Of a DNA stretch of 56,724 bases, positions 16,486-24,418 are shown piece after piece. A program made the position numbers and the translations under genes. Every line of letters starts with the position of its first letter. Positions within the stretch are counted from its first letter, which is position 1. The notes below the pieces were generated by a model. It saw only the letters and a program-made list of their open reading frames with translations, had not been told where the DNA came from and ran no database searches. The stretch is taken from the NCBI RefSeq assembly GCF_036662795.1, contig NZ_JBAFWZ010000023.1, forward strand, positions 1 to 56,724, in the 5' to 3' direction. The DNA is from Lysinibacillus_B sp036662795. Lineage in GTDB: Bacteria; Bacillota; Bacilli; Bacillales_A; Planococcaceae.

Positions 16486-17169
16486 TTATTTTATTCTTGC
16501 TTTCCAAAGGGTCAAGCTTTTCTCCATTGTGGCTTTGGACAATCTCTCTGCCTCAGTTGCATCTCCATTTAATGCAGCTTGTAATAAGCATTTGTAATAG
16601 TTTGAGGACAGATCACGATAGTCTTTCACGGAAAAATATCGCCTCGCCATTTCTTCATAGATCGAATCAAAGCTATTTAAAATGAGTAGATAAATAGGGT
16701 TAGCAGCAAGACCAGCACAGCTTTTTTGCAAGTGCCAATCAAATGCTGCATAGCTTTCCTCACAATCTTCTAGACTTTCTAGATTGGCAAGGAGAGCCAC
16801 GACTTTTGGCTGATTATACGTAATAGCATCTCGAATATAGGTCGGTGTTAACGAGCTTCTTAATTCTAATAGGTACCCGATAAAATCATCTGTCATGGAT
16901 TGATGGTTTTCAATAATATTAACGAGTGTCGTCAAATTCCCACTGCGCCAGTAATCATTAACCATCGCCGGCATTCCCTTTCTCCCTGTAATCCATCCAC
17001 TCCTTCCTAAACGTTGAAGTGCCTCCCGAATAGTGGGACGACCAACACCAAATTGTTTGGCAAGCTCTCTTTCAGGCGGTAAAGTGCTTCGTACACAATA
17101 AAAACCAGCTAGGATCGATTGAATAAGTTCGTGTTCAATTTTATCTGAGGAGCTTTCCTTTTCTGTCAT
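16486..17169 (-). CDS. GntR-family regulator, FadR subfamily
   Basis: 227 residues: an N-terminal winged HTH (LPPERELAKQFGVGRPTIRE, then ALQRLGRSGWITGRKG) and an all-helical C-terminal domain. The string GNLTTLVNI and the later NPIYLLILNSF recall E. coli FadR, which senses long-chain acyl-CoA. ATG 17169 has AAAGGAGGA upstream and replaces a longer open frame. The downstream gene is a fatty-acid hydroxylase-like enzyme. TGGTAATACCA at 17211-17221 fits the FadR-subfamily operator form, so autoregulation is likely. Confidence 0.85.
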   Translation of the reverse strand: MTEKESSSDKIEHELIQSILAGFYCVRSTLPPERELAKQFGVGRPTIREALQRLGRSGWITGRKGMPAMVNDYWRSGNLTTLVNIIENHQSMTDDFIGYLLELRSSLTPTYIRDAITYNQPKVVALLANLESLEDCEESYAAFDWHLQKSCAGLAANPIYLLILNSFDSIYEEMARRYFSVKDYRDLSSNYYKCLLQAALNGDATEAERLSKATMEKSLTLWKARIK

Positions 17170-17188
17170 ATTATCGTCCTCCTTTTTT

Positions 17189-17221
17189 CGGTAATACAAC
17201 TTGAATGCTGTGGTAATACCA
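17189..17221. promoter_or_regulatory. Putative FadR-type operators (TGGTAATACCA)
   Basis: The palindrome TGGTAATACCA (17211-17221) and the imperfect copy CGGTAATACAA (17189-17199) are 22 bp apart centre to centre, just upstream of the regulator's SD. GntR/FadR operators follow a T-GGT-Nx-ACC-A plan. Confidence 0.6.
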
Positions 17222-17384
17222 AAATCATACATTAAGTAAGAATTTTCTGTCAATAGAAGTGAACGGGTTTTGGATAAAATGGGCGAAGTTAAGAATGGAA
17301 ATTATGTGTCTTGAAGGAATCTGAGGAGAATGAGTAGAACATAGTAGTGAAATGTATTCGATTATTTATAATTGGAGGATAAGT

Positions 17385-17879
17385 ATGAAGCAACTATATA
17401 TAAAGCAGAAGGTATTTAGTTTAAGTGGAAAATTTACAGTAAAGGATGAGAAGGAGCAGGACGTTTATTTTGTAGCGGGGAGTTTTATGCAAATTCCGAA
17501 GACCTTCTCGATTATGAACGCTGCGCGGGATGAGGTTGGACTTATTACTAAAAAAGTGTTTAGCTTTTTACCTAAGTTTTTTGTGGAAGTGAATGGGCAA
17601 GAGGTGCTAACGATTAAGAAGGAGTTTTCTTTTTTAAAGGCACGCTATTCAATTGATGCAGCAGGTATTGAAGTACATGGTAACTGGTGGGATATGAATT
17701 TTCAGGTGCTTCAGCATGGTGAAGTTGTCGGGAGCGTAAGCAAGGAGTGGTTCACATGGGGCGATAGCTACGAGGTTCAAGTGTTGAATGAAGAAATGGA
17801 ATCCATCATTATTGCAATAGTCGTGGCAATTGATTGTGTAAAGGCTGACCAAGCTGCTGCTTCATCAGCGGCGACCTAA
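17385..17879 (+). CDS. LURP-one-related / scramblase-like (LOR) protein
   Basis: A 164-residue soluble beta-rich protein. MKQLYIKQKVFSLSGKFTVK, LPKFFVEVNGQEVLTIKKEF and the WWDMNFQVLQHGEVVG segment follow the LURP-one-related (DUF567) tubby-like barrel pattern. Such proteins occur widely in Firmicutes, possibly binding membranes or lipids; the function is not established. ATG 17385 is preceded by TTGGAGG. It is monocistronic and closed by the strong hairpin at 17920-17955. Confidence 0.8.
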   Translation: MKQLYIKQKVFSLSGKFTVKDEKEQDVYFVAGSFMQIPKTFSIMNAARDEVGLITKKVFSFLPKFFVEVNGQEVLTIKKEFSFLKARYSIDAAGIEVHGNWWDMNFQVLQHGEVVGSVSKEWFTWGDSYEVQVLNEEMESIIIAIVVAIDCVKADQAAASSAAT

Positions 17880-17919
17880 CGTATGAATAGACACTGAGTG
17901 ATGATATAGCAAAATGGAA

Positions 17920-17955
17920 AGAGGTCTGCTAGTCAATGAATGACTAACAGACCTC
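17920..17955. terminator. Bidirectional terminator between LOR and csp genes
   Basis: AGAGGTCTG plus TAGTCA (17920-17935) pair with TGACTA plus CAGACCTCT (17941-17955), with a single bulged position. Confidence 0.85.
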
Positions 17956-17977
17956 TATATTGGTTACATCATTAAAA

Positions 17978-18178
17978 TTAAAGTTTTACGATGTTTGTAG
18001 CTTGAGGTCCACGTTGACCTTCTTCTACTGAGAATTCAACTTTTTGACCTTCTTCAAGAGTTTTGAAGCCGTCACCTTGGATAGCTGAGAAGTGAGCGAA
18101 TACGTCGTTTCCGCCTTCAACTTCGATGAATCCAAAACCTTTTTCTGCGTTAAACCATTTTACTGTACCTTGTGTCAT
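17978..18178 (-). CDS. Cold-shock protein (CspA/CspB/CspD family)
   Basis: A 66-residue single cold-shock domain with RNP1 KGFGFIEV and RNP2 VFAHFSAI. It binds single-stranded RNA/DNA and melts secondary structure, assisting translation at low temperature. ATG 18178 has GGAGG 10 bases upstream. A consensus promoter at 18330-18358 gives a leader of about 145 nt containing the hairpin at 18236-18297, so expression is probably controlled in the leader. Which Bacillus paralogue (CspB, C or D) it equals cannot be decided. Confidence 0.95.
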   Translation of the reverse strand: MTQGTVKWFNAEKGFGFIEVEGGNDVFAHFSAIQGDGFKTLEEGQKVEFSVEEGQRGPQATNIVKL

Positions 18179-18228
18179 TAGAATGACCTCCATTAATTAA
18201 ATAAATTTAATAAAATCACATGTTTTCC

Positions 18229-18297
18229 AAAAAAAGAATTCACTTATTACAAAAAGTACCGAATTTAACATGATTACTCTTTGTAATAGGTGAATTC
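18229..18297 (-). promoter_or_regulatory. Terminator-like hairpin in the csp 5' leader
   Basis: On the csp RNA the arm at 18297-18280 and the arm at 18253-18236 pair over 18 positions with one G-U, enclosing a 26-nt loop. Seven U residues (18235-18229) follow directly. It lies between the promoter and the SD, the position of a transcription attenuator or cold-sensing structure. Confidence 0.65.
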
Positions 18298-18329
18298 ATT
18301 GATATTTTGTAATTGATTTTATTAAACTT

Positions 18330-18358
18330 AATATACTATATAAAATCACATTTGTCTA
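18330..18358 (-). promoter_or_regulatory. Sigma-A promoter of the csp gene
   Basis: TAGACA (18358-18353), 17 bp, TATATT (18335-18330) on the minus strand. The predicted start is near 18323. Confidence 0.7.
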
Positions 18359-18450
18359 GTCTTAAATGAGCTTATTATTCAAAAATTAATTTCTAAAGGT
18401 ATGATGCCTTCATTATTTTCTTTTCGAACAACAGATTATACAATTTAATA

Positions 18451-18484
18451 AACGCGAATGCGAGTTGATTTTAGCATTCGCGTT
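18451..18484 (-). terminator. Terminator of the lyase-GPH operon
   Basis: AACGCGAATGC (18451-18461) pairs perfectly with GCATTCGCGTT (18474-18484), just past the stop of the GPH transporter gene. Confidence 0.85.
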
Positions 18485-18490
18485 CTATTG

Positions 18491-19795
18491 TTAGTTTTTA
18501 CTTAATTGTCTTCTAATATTTTCATGATCCTTACGACTGAATGGATAAAGCCACGTTGCTACAAGTGCCAGCACTACAAAGATGCCTGGTGCTAACGCCA
18601 TTGTCCATTTAATGACGTTTATCGTCTCGGCTGTTTGCACTTCATTTGCTATATAGCCTGAAAATTCTAGAACGAGCCCGATCAAAAAGATGGCGAGCGA
18701 GTTTGCGAGCTTCATGAAAAATGTCATAATTCCCGAATAAATGCCTTCTCTTCTTTTGCCAATTCTTAATTCATCAAAATCAATAACATCTGGGAGCATG
18801 GCCCATGGTAGAACGTGAGCTACACCATAGCCAACACCTACAATGGCGCCGATAGCATACACCAAATATTCAGGTGAATCCGCCGAAATGAATAACCAGC
18901 CGAACTGTCCCAAGAGCCACAGGACAAGTCCGATGAACAATGTCTGCTTTTTGCCTACTACCTTTGTGACCTTTGTCCAAATTGGTAGTGAAAGAATCCC
19001 AGCCCCAATAACGATTACAAATAATATGGACATATCCAGCTCACGGTCTAAATAGTATTTGAGGTAATAAATAACAAATCCTTCAATCACATTGGCAGCC
19101 GCATAGCAGCCCACATAAATGAAGAGTAAATATTTCATTGCCCGATTTTGAAAAACACTTTTTAGCTCTCCAAGCAATTTCGTTTTTTCTGTTTGAATAG
19201 GGACAGGGCGCTCATTTGTCATGCTGAATAATAAAATCGCTACGGTCGTCATAAAAATCCCGATTCCAAATGCCATCGTTGAATAGCTTGTTGCATCTGC
19301 TACGATTTTAGGTATAACTGCTGCAAATAGTCCGAAAAAAAGCTGAAAGAAAATCCGGTAATTTGTAATGCTCGTTCGCTCCATATAATCGGTGCTATAT
19401 TCAGAGATGAGTGAAATATAAGGAACATGAAACACCGTCAAAGCCGTCATAAATAGCATATAGAGCAATGTGTAGTAGATGAATGAGGTAAGTGTTGAAA
19501 ATTCAAACTCCTGCCATAAAAATGAGTAGAGTATAATTAAAGGTAGTGCAGCAAATAAAAAATATGGCCTTCTTCGTCCCCAGCGTGTTTTCGTACGGTC
19601 ACTGATCAATCCTATTGCAGGGTCAGTAAACGCGTCCCATGAACGCCCAATCATAAAAACTGCCCCAGCCAGTGCAGGTGATATTCCGACAATATCTGTT
19701 AAAAAGTATAGAAAATATAGAGCAATAACCGTATTAGCAACGACCGGTACACTTTCACCCGAGCCATATATAACCTTTCGTAACCGCTCATTCAT
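18491..19795 (-). CDS. GPH-type (glycoside-pentoside-hexuronide) cation symporter, MFS
   Basis: A 434-residue protein with 12 predicted helices. GRSWDAFTDPAIGLISDRTK, then RWGRRRPY, is the diagnostic GPH/MelB-type loop (Asp for cation binding; basic cytoplasmic loop). The family couples uptake of sugars or other small solutes to Na+ or H+. ATG 19795 is used: AAAGGAGG lies nine bases upstream and overlaps the stop region of the PLP lyase gene, so the two are cotranscribed. The solute may be a substrate or product of that lyase. Confidence 0.82.
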   Translation of the reverse strand: MNERLRKVIYGSGESVPVVANTVIALYFLYFLTDIVGISPALAGAVFMIGRSWDAFTDPAIGLISDRTKTRWGRRRPYFLFAALPLIILYSFLWQEFEFSTLTSFIYYTLLYMLFMTALTVFHVPYISLISEYSTDYMERTSITNYRIFFQLFFGLFAAVIPKIVADATSYSTMAFGIGIFMTTVAILLFSMTNERPVPIQTEKTKLLGELKSVFQNRAMKYLLFIYVGCYAAANVIEGFVIYYLKYYLDRELDMSILFVIVIGAGILSLPIWTKVTKVVGKKQTLFIGLVLWLLGQFGWLFISADSPEYLVYAIGAIVGVGYGVAHVLPWAMLPDVIDFDELRIGKRREGIYSGIMTFFMKLANSLAIFLIGLVLEFSGYIANEVQTAETINVIKWTMALAPGIFVVLALVATWLYPFSRKDHENIRRQLSKN

Positions 19796-19810
19796 GGGCA
19801 CATGCCTCCT

Positions 19811-21133
19811 TTATCGCAATCGCATAGTGCTATCTAACGTTTGTATGATAAAATCATGAATTTTCGACTTGTCAGGCATTTGTCCAATCATACCGTACAT
19901 CGCAGCGGTTCCTTCCTGGGCTAAATTCGGATTGTCTAAAGCAAATTGAACGGATTCTTTTAAATCGAGAATAAAGGCATCGGCTACGTGTAAATGTGCG
20001 GGTGTAATCATAAAGTGGAGGCATGTTGGCAATTGTTGACGATCGATATGCCAGCCACGCTGCTCTAATGTATCCGCTAAAGCAAAAATATTTACTTCAT
20101 TTGATGCTATCGTAAAAATTGAAGCCCTTGGATTGCCGAGTATTTGAAGCTCAGGAATCGTTGCAAGACCATCCAGAAATTTATTCGTAGCCTGCATTGT
20201 TTTACTTGCGAGCTCAGAATAGCCCTCTTCACCTAAATACTTCATGACCGCCCAAGCAGAAGCAATTGCACCTCCAGGACGAGTTCCTGTGGCAGTAGGT
20301 GAGGCAAACAATCCTCCTGGCCAATCCCCATACGCAAAATACTGGCACCTGCGATATTCTTCATCACGGTATAGTATGGCTGATACTCCTTTTGCAGCGT
20401 AGCCATATTTATGCACATCTGCTGAAATGGATGTGACACCGGGGACACGAAAATCGAACGGTGCAATATGGCCCCCAAGCCTTTCAATAAACGGAAGGAT
20501 GAAGCCACCTAAGCATGCATCTACATGCAACGGTATTCTATGAGCTTCTGCAATTTCGCCTAATTGCTCAATCGGATCGACAATTCCCTGTGGATAATTT
20601 GGTGCAGAGCCTACAAGTAAAATCGTATTATCGTTTATTAATGCCTTTACCTCTTCTACATCTACTTGGAATTGATTGTCTACAGGTGCATGGATTGCCT
20701 TCACCCCGAAATAATGCGCAGCTTTTTCAAATGCAGCATGAACGGTTGTTGGTACAATCATCTCTGGTTCCTTAATGTGGGGACGATGCTTTCTAGCCCA
20801 ATCACGGTAGGCCTTCACCGCCATTAAAATACTTTCAGAGCCACCGGACGTTAAACTGCCTACCACTTTTTCATCTCCGTAAAATAAGGAGCTTGCCATA
20901 GACAGCACTTCCGTTTCAAATTTTTGTAGGCTTTTAAACGCCATAGGGTTTAAGCCGTTTTCATGGAAAAATAAATTGTAAGCTTCCTTAGCTACATTGC
21001 TTAATTCTTCACCAGCATAATATACAAGACTAAATGTTCGTCCGTCCTTCCAATTTGCATCATGTGCGCGCGCTTCTTGCATTTCTTCGAATAGTTGTCC
21101 TTTAGGTAAACCTTTAGATGGCAATCGCTTCAT
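19811..21133 (-). CDS. PLP-dependent lyase/decarboxylase, sphingosine-1-phosphate-lyase-like
   Basis: A 440-residue fold-type I PLP enzyme. It has the phosphate-binding TSGGSES (95-101), VHAAFEKAA (131-139), the PLP aspartate in HVDACLGG (D205) and the Schiff-base lysine in SADVHKYGYAAKG (K242). The motif set matches the group II decarboxylase / sphingosine-1-phosphate lyase clade, which cleaves phospho-amino-alcohols or decarboxylates amino acids. GGGAGG-type SD precedes ATG 21133. It is cotranscribed with a GPH symporter. The true substrate is open: S1P-like, tyrosine or glutamate are all possible. Confidence 0.8.
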   Translation of the reverse strand: MKRLPSKGLPKGQLFEEMQEARAHDANWKDGRTFSLVYYAGEELSNVAKEAYNLFFHENGLNPMAFKSLQKFETEVLSMASSLFYGDEKVVGSLTSGGSESILMAVKAYRDWARKHRPHIKEPEMIVPTTVHAAFEKAAHYFGVKAIHAPVDNQFQVDVEEVKALINDNTILLVGSAPNYPQGIVDPIEQLGEIAEAHRIPLHVDACLGGFILPFIERLGGHIAPFDFRVPGVTSISADVHKYGYAAKGVSAILYRDEEYRRCQYFAYGDWPGGLFASPTATGTRPGGAIASAWAVMKYLGEEGYSELASKTMQATNKFLDGLATIPELQILGNPRASIFTIASNEVNIFALADTLEQRGWHIDRQQLPTCLHFMITPAHLHVADAFILDLKESVQFALDNPNLAQEGTAAMYGMIGQMPDKSKIHDFIIQTLDSTMRLR

Positions 21134-21344
21134 TCTTTTCCCTCCTCTAAAACAACTGTATTAATAGTTTATAGATTTACAGAAGAAATAATGTGTTATT
21201 TATAGAATATTAGTAAGTTAATTTCATAAATAGTTGATTCACGATTTGCCAGAACTCTTTATTTATTTTAACGAGATATTTCTGAATCTTTTTCTAAGGT
21301 ATTCCGTAAAATTATGATATGAATAACGGAAGGGGGTGTTAATA

Positions 21345-21680
21345 GTGGGGAAAACACAAAAAATAATGATAGGTGTAACAACGACTGCACTTACCCTTGG
21401 ACTAACTGGCTGTGGTTCATCAACTGCCGAGCTTCCACCTCAGCCTACTGATCAAGAATGTAGGGATTGGGATTGGGACGACGATGATGGTGTTTGGGTA
21501 TGTGACGATTCTACTTCAACCTACCGTGGACATTATTTCTTTGGTGGTCGATATTATAAGGATAAAAACTCGCTATTAAAAAGTAGTGACTATATGAGCT
21601 ATAAAAATGGTTCTTCCTTTAAAGGGGGAAGCCAGACTAGCTCTGGGTTTGGAAGTGGATCAAAAAGCTACGGAGGATAA
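21345..21680 (+). CDS. Small lipoprotein of an ATP-grasp/DUF350 cluster
   Basis: 111 residues: a signal peptide with lipobox LTGC (LTLGLTGCGSS), an acidic stretch (DWDWDDDDGVWVCDD) and a Gly/Ser/Lys-rich C-terminus ending SKSYGG. GTG 21345 is preceded by GGAAGGGGG. The layout parallels the YgiB/YjfM (DUF1190) lipoproteins of enterobacteria, which are encoded next to DUF350 and ATP-grasp genes as here. The flexible tail is a plausible modification substrate of the cluster's ligase, which is inference. Confidence 0.65.
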   Translation: MGKTQKIMIGVTTTALTLGLTGCGSSTAELPPQPTDQECRDWDWDDDDGVWVCDDSTSTYRGHYFFGGRYYKDKNSLLKSSDYMSYKNGSSFKGGSQTSSGFGSGSKSYGG

Positions 21681-21709
21681 CGAGTTTTTATTGAAAAGGG
21701 AGGATTCTA

Positions 21710-22108
21710 GTGAATTTATATATTAATTTCTTAGCTTATATAGGAGTTGCACTTGTTCTACTACTTGTGGGGGTTGCTTTATTTACAATTAGTACACCAA
21801 AATTAAAAGAATTTAAGCTCATTGCTGAAAAAAATGTATCAGCGGCTATGCTTCTAGGTGGAAAAGTGATGGGACTAGCCCTTGTGTTAGGTGCGGCTGC
21901 TGAATATTCAGTATCTCTAGTCGATATGGCGATTTGGGGCGTCATCGGGATTGTGTCTCAAATTATTGTCTTTATGCTAGCGGAAGCGATTACTATCCGC
22001 TTTAGTATTCAAAAAGCAATTGAAGAGGATAATCGGGCAGTAGGGACGATGCTGCTATCGTTATCTTTAGCAGTTGGTTGGATTTTAGCAAAATGTTTAT
22101 CGTACTAA
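21710..22108 (+). CDS. DUF350 membrane protein (YjfL-like)
   Basis: A 132-residue protein with four helices forming two similar halves (AYIGVALVLLLVGVALFTI, and IVSQIIVFMLAEAITIRF later), the DUF350 pattern of E. coli YjfL. Its function is unknown; the family co-occurs with glutathionylspermidine-synthase-like ATP-grasp enzymes. GTG 21710 has GGGAGG 7 bases upstream. It is second gene of a five-gene plus-strand run and probably anchors the complex at the membrane. Confidence 0.78.
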   Translation: MNLYINFLAYIGVALVLLLVGVALFTISTPKLKEFKLIAEKNVSAAMLLGGKVMGLALVLGAAAEYSVSLVDMAIWGVIGIVSQIIVFMLAEAITIRFSIQKAIEEDNRAVGTMLLSLSLAVGWILAKCLSY

Positions 22109-22126
22109 CATAGGGTGGGGACGTTA

Positions 22127-22582
22127 TTGAAAAGATTAATTTACTATATTGATAAAGGTAATGGTCTCTATGAGCCGTTTTATGAATACTCGATTCCGAA
22201 TATAGGCGTAGATGAATGCTATGCAAGGCAGCTTTGTACATATTTTATTATGAAAGGAACTCAGTTCGAGCTAACGGCTAATGAGATGGATGGCGATCAA
22301 GAGATTTTAGTAGTAAAAGAATTAGGAAGAAACTTGTCAGGGGAAGATGAACGAAGCTTTAGAGGTGAAGGAATACAGGTGGAATTTCGGAGCCCGAATG
22401 AACGAGAGAACTATCGATTGTATTCTCGAATTTCCTGCCGTTCTCATTTTGATGTTCTTCGCTTTCTTTTAAAGGATGTAGTGGATGTGCCAGGCATCGG
22501 GCAAAGGCTTGTTACCTCTACTGAAATTGATGAAGACCGAGGCGTATATGTTATATACGTAACGGATTTAGAGGAGTGCTGA
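22127..22582 (+). CDS. Uncharacterised protein of the ATP-grasp cluster
   Basis: 151 soluble residues, beta-rich in appearance, with no family recognised. Seen features are YYIDKGNGLYEPFYEY near the N-terminus, acidic patches and CRSHFDVLRFLLKDV near the middle. TTG 22127 is chosen because GGGTGGGGA lies just upstream; GTG 22115 has no SD. The 3' end overlaps the start region of the ATP-grasp gene, so it belongs to the operon. Position suggests a partner of the ligase. Confidence 0.65.
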   Translation: MKRLIYYIDKGNGLYEPFYEYSIPNIGVDECYARQLCTYFIMKGTQFELTANEMDGDQEILVVKELGRNLSGEDERSFRGEGIQVEFRSPNERENYRLYSRISCRSHFDVLRFLLKDVVDVPGIGQRLVTSTEIDEDRGVYVIYVTDLEEC

Positions 22583-22590
22583 CTGAAACT

Positions 22591-23811
22591 ATGTATAGTA
22601 GCAAACGACAGCAATTTTACGGGAAGATAGAAGATTTTTGGGCGAATCTTTACGGAGAGGAATATGCACTTTTTGATTTAGCGCTGTTGACCGAAGCCGA
22701 GGTGGCTCATATCCGTCTTGCTAGTGAACGTATTGGCTCCATCTTTTTTAAGATGGGGACCTTACTTCGAGAAGTGCCAGATGAAACACTGCTTGAAATG
22801 GGTTTTCCACCCGAGACGCTTTCTTTTTTAAGGTTAAAAACGCTTCCGGTCGAAAGTGTAATAGCACGACTCGACCTGATCCCATATGGTGATAGCTATA
22901 AGTGCATTGAAATCAATGCAGATACACCGACATTTATTAAAGAATTGTTCTCTATTAATGGTAAGGTATGCAAGGAGTTCGGTGTAGAAAATCCAAATGA
23001 GGGTATGGAGGGGCTGTTACGAACGTCTGTTAGGAACAGTGTGTATGGAAGTACAAAGAAAAAGTCTCCTCATATTGTGTTTACTGCTCATGAGGATCAT
23101 CTCGAGGATTATCTTACGGTGAAATACCTGCAGGACGGGATGCAGCCATCTAAGTTTACTCCGCTTCACAAGCTGCAAATTCAAAGAGGTATTGGGCTTT
23201 TTGATGAAGAGGGTAAAAGAATTGATATTTTATATCGACAAACATTTCCAATTGAAAATTTGATAAAGGATGAAGATTCCACAGGAAATCCGATTGGGTT
23301 ATGGCTACTCGAGCTTGTTGAAATGAAAAAGCTAACGATTATTAACCCTCCCTCAGCCTTTTTACTGCAAAATAAAGTAGTTCAGGCAGTTATTTGGGGA
23401 CTGCATGAAGAGCAGCATCCTTTTTTTACAGAACAGGAGCATAGCTGGATTCATGAATATTTCCTTCCGACATTTCTTGAACAAGCTCCTTTATTACAAA
23501 AGGGTGTTTCTTATGTGAAAAAGCCTGCGTTTGGTAGAGAGGGAGACACTGTAGAGATATTTAATGAGGATGGCAGGCTAACCTATAGGGATCAACAACA
23601 GTCGTATTCGGAATATGTTTCGGTGTATCAACAATATATCGAGCATCCTACAGTTTCTTTCAATAGTGAGAAGGGTAGGCAGGAAGGGAATTTGTTGTTA
23701 GGAAGCTTTCTGCTAAATGGAAGAGCGGGAGCCATTGGTTATAGAGTTGGAGGGATGATTACTAATAATCTTTCGTATTATTTGCCAGTTGGGTTGAAAA
23801 ATAAGGGGTAA
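22591..23811 (+). CDS. Glutathionylspermidine-synthase-like ATP-grasp ligase (YgiC/YjfC family)
   Basis: A 406-residue enzyme with the GSP_synth pre-ATP-grasp region (LIPYGDSYKCIEINADTPTF) and ATP-grasp features near the C-terminal third (SYVKKPAFGREGDTVEI). The amidase half of true Gsp synthetases is absent, as in E. coli YgiC/YjfC. The family forms amide bonds between a carboxylate and an amine using ATP. ATG 22591 was preferred to GTG 22576, which overlaps the GAGGAG SD. Neighbours (lipoprotein, DUF350) match the known YjfLMC association, so a lipoprotein- or peptide-tagging role is inferred. Confidence 0.82.
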   Translation: MYSSKRQQFYGKIEDFWANLYGEEYALFDLALLTEAEVAHIRLASERIGSIFFKMGTLLREVPDETLLEMGFPPETLSFLRLKTLPVESVIARLDLIPYGDSYKCIEINADTPTFIKELFSINGKVCKEFGVENPNEGMEGLLRTSVRNSVYGSTKKKSPHIVFTAHEDHLEDYLTVKYLQDGMQPSKFTPLHKLQIQRGIGLFDEEGKRIDILYRQTFPIENLIKDEDSTGNPIGLWLLELVEMKKLTIINPPSAFLLQNKVVQAVIWGLHEEQHPFFTEQEHSWIHEYFLPTFLEQAPLLQKGVSYVKKPAFGREGDTVEIFNEDGRLTYRDQQQSYSEYVSVYQQYIEHPTVSFNSEKGRQEGNLLLGSFLLNGRAGAIGYRVGGMITNNLSYYLPVGLKNKG

Positions 23812-23836
23812 TTTTAATTTATTGGAGGTCTGTCGG

Positions 23837-24295
23837 TTGAAAGTAGAGAGTAGGAATATTAACTATCTTATAGAAGGAAAAATTACTGCCATACCAACCC
23901 GCATACTTTATGATCAATTAGATGAAGGTGAATTTCAAAGGATTCACTTTGAAGTAAGAGTGAATAATCATCCATACCAATCTAAGCTTTCGGACTCCTT
24001 TGAGTATGCATTAAAGTATTTACAAAAGGAGCTTCCAAGCGGTATCTGTCTTGCGTGCTGTCAATCATGCCAGCACGGGAACTTCAATCCGTTCGGTAAT
24101 GAAGAAAATGAGATCTTTTGCTTTAGGGATAAAATGATTCTCAATAGGGATGATGTAGTAAAAGCCTTCTCAAAACGGGATAAATTTTTTAAGATAAGAA
24201 GTAAAAAGCTAGTCGATTTTTGTGAAGACTATAAGCCTATATGTGAGAAAGAAAAATATACATACAATGATTGGGGTTTAGAAGAGCTATCATAA
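23837..24295 (+). CDS. DUF6304-like protein
   Basis: 152 residues containing a cysteine cluster, LACCQSCQHGNFNPFGNEEN, that could bind metal, and a C-terminus with CEDYKPICEKEKY. This cysteine pattern resembles the DUF6304 family, of unknown function. TTG 23837 follows GGAGG at 23824-23828. The gene lies 25 bp after the ATP-grasp gene on the same strand and may be the last member of that operon. A dispersed repeat begins just after its stop codon. Confidence 0.6.
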   Translation: MKVESRNINYLIEGKITAIPTRILYDQLDEGEFQRIHFEVRVNNHPYQSKLSDSFEYALKYLQKELPSGICLACCQSCQHGNFNPFGNEENEIFCFRDKMILNRDDVVKAFSKRDKFFKIRSKKLVDFCEDYKPICEKEKYTYNDWGLEELS

Positions 24296-24298
24296 AGA

Positions 24299-24343
24299 AA
24301 AGCGCAAGCGCCCTGTATAGCCCGGAATCGAAAGCATCTCTTT
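24299..24343 (+). repeat. Dispersed 3'-UTR repeat, copy 1
   Basis: AAGCGCAAGCGCCCTGTATA followed by GCCCGGAATCGAAAGCATCT. It matches the copy at 41277-41321 at most positions and the inverted copy at 44516-44548 over its first half. It begins about 4 bases after a stop codon, in sense orientation. Confidence 0.65.
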
Positions 24344-24360
24344 TGAAATAAATAAAAAAA

Positions 24361-24399
24361 TTAGGGAGCCATTTATTGTGGTAGCCCTAATTTTTTTTA
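24361..24399. terminator. Terminator between DUF6304 and lipoprotein genes
   Basis: TTAGGG (24361-24366) pairs with CCCTAA (24385-24390), flanked by A-run and T-run, so it can act in both directions for these convergent genes. Confidence 0.7.
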
Positions 24400-24418
24400 C
24401 TAAATCTTAAATATTAAA

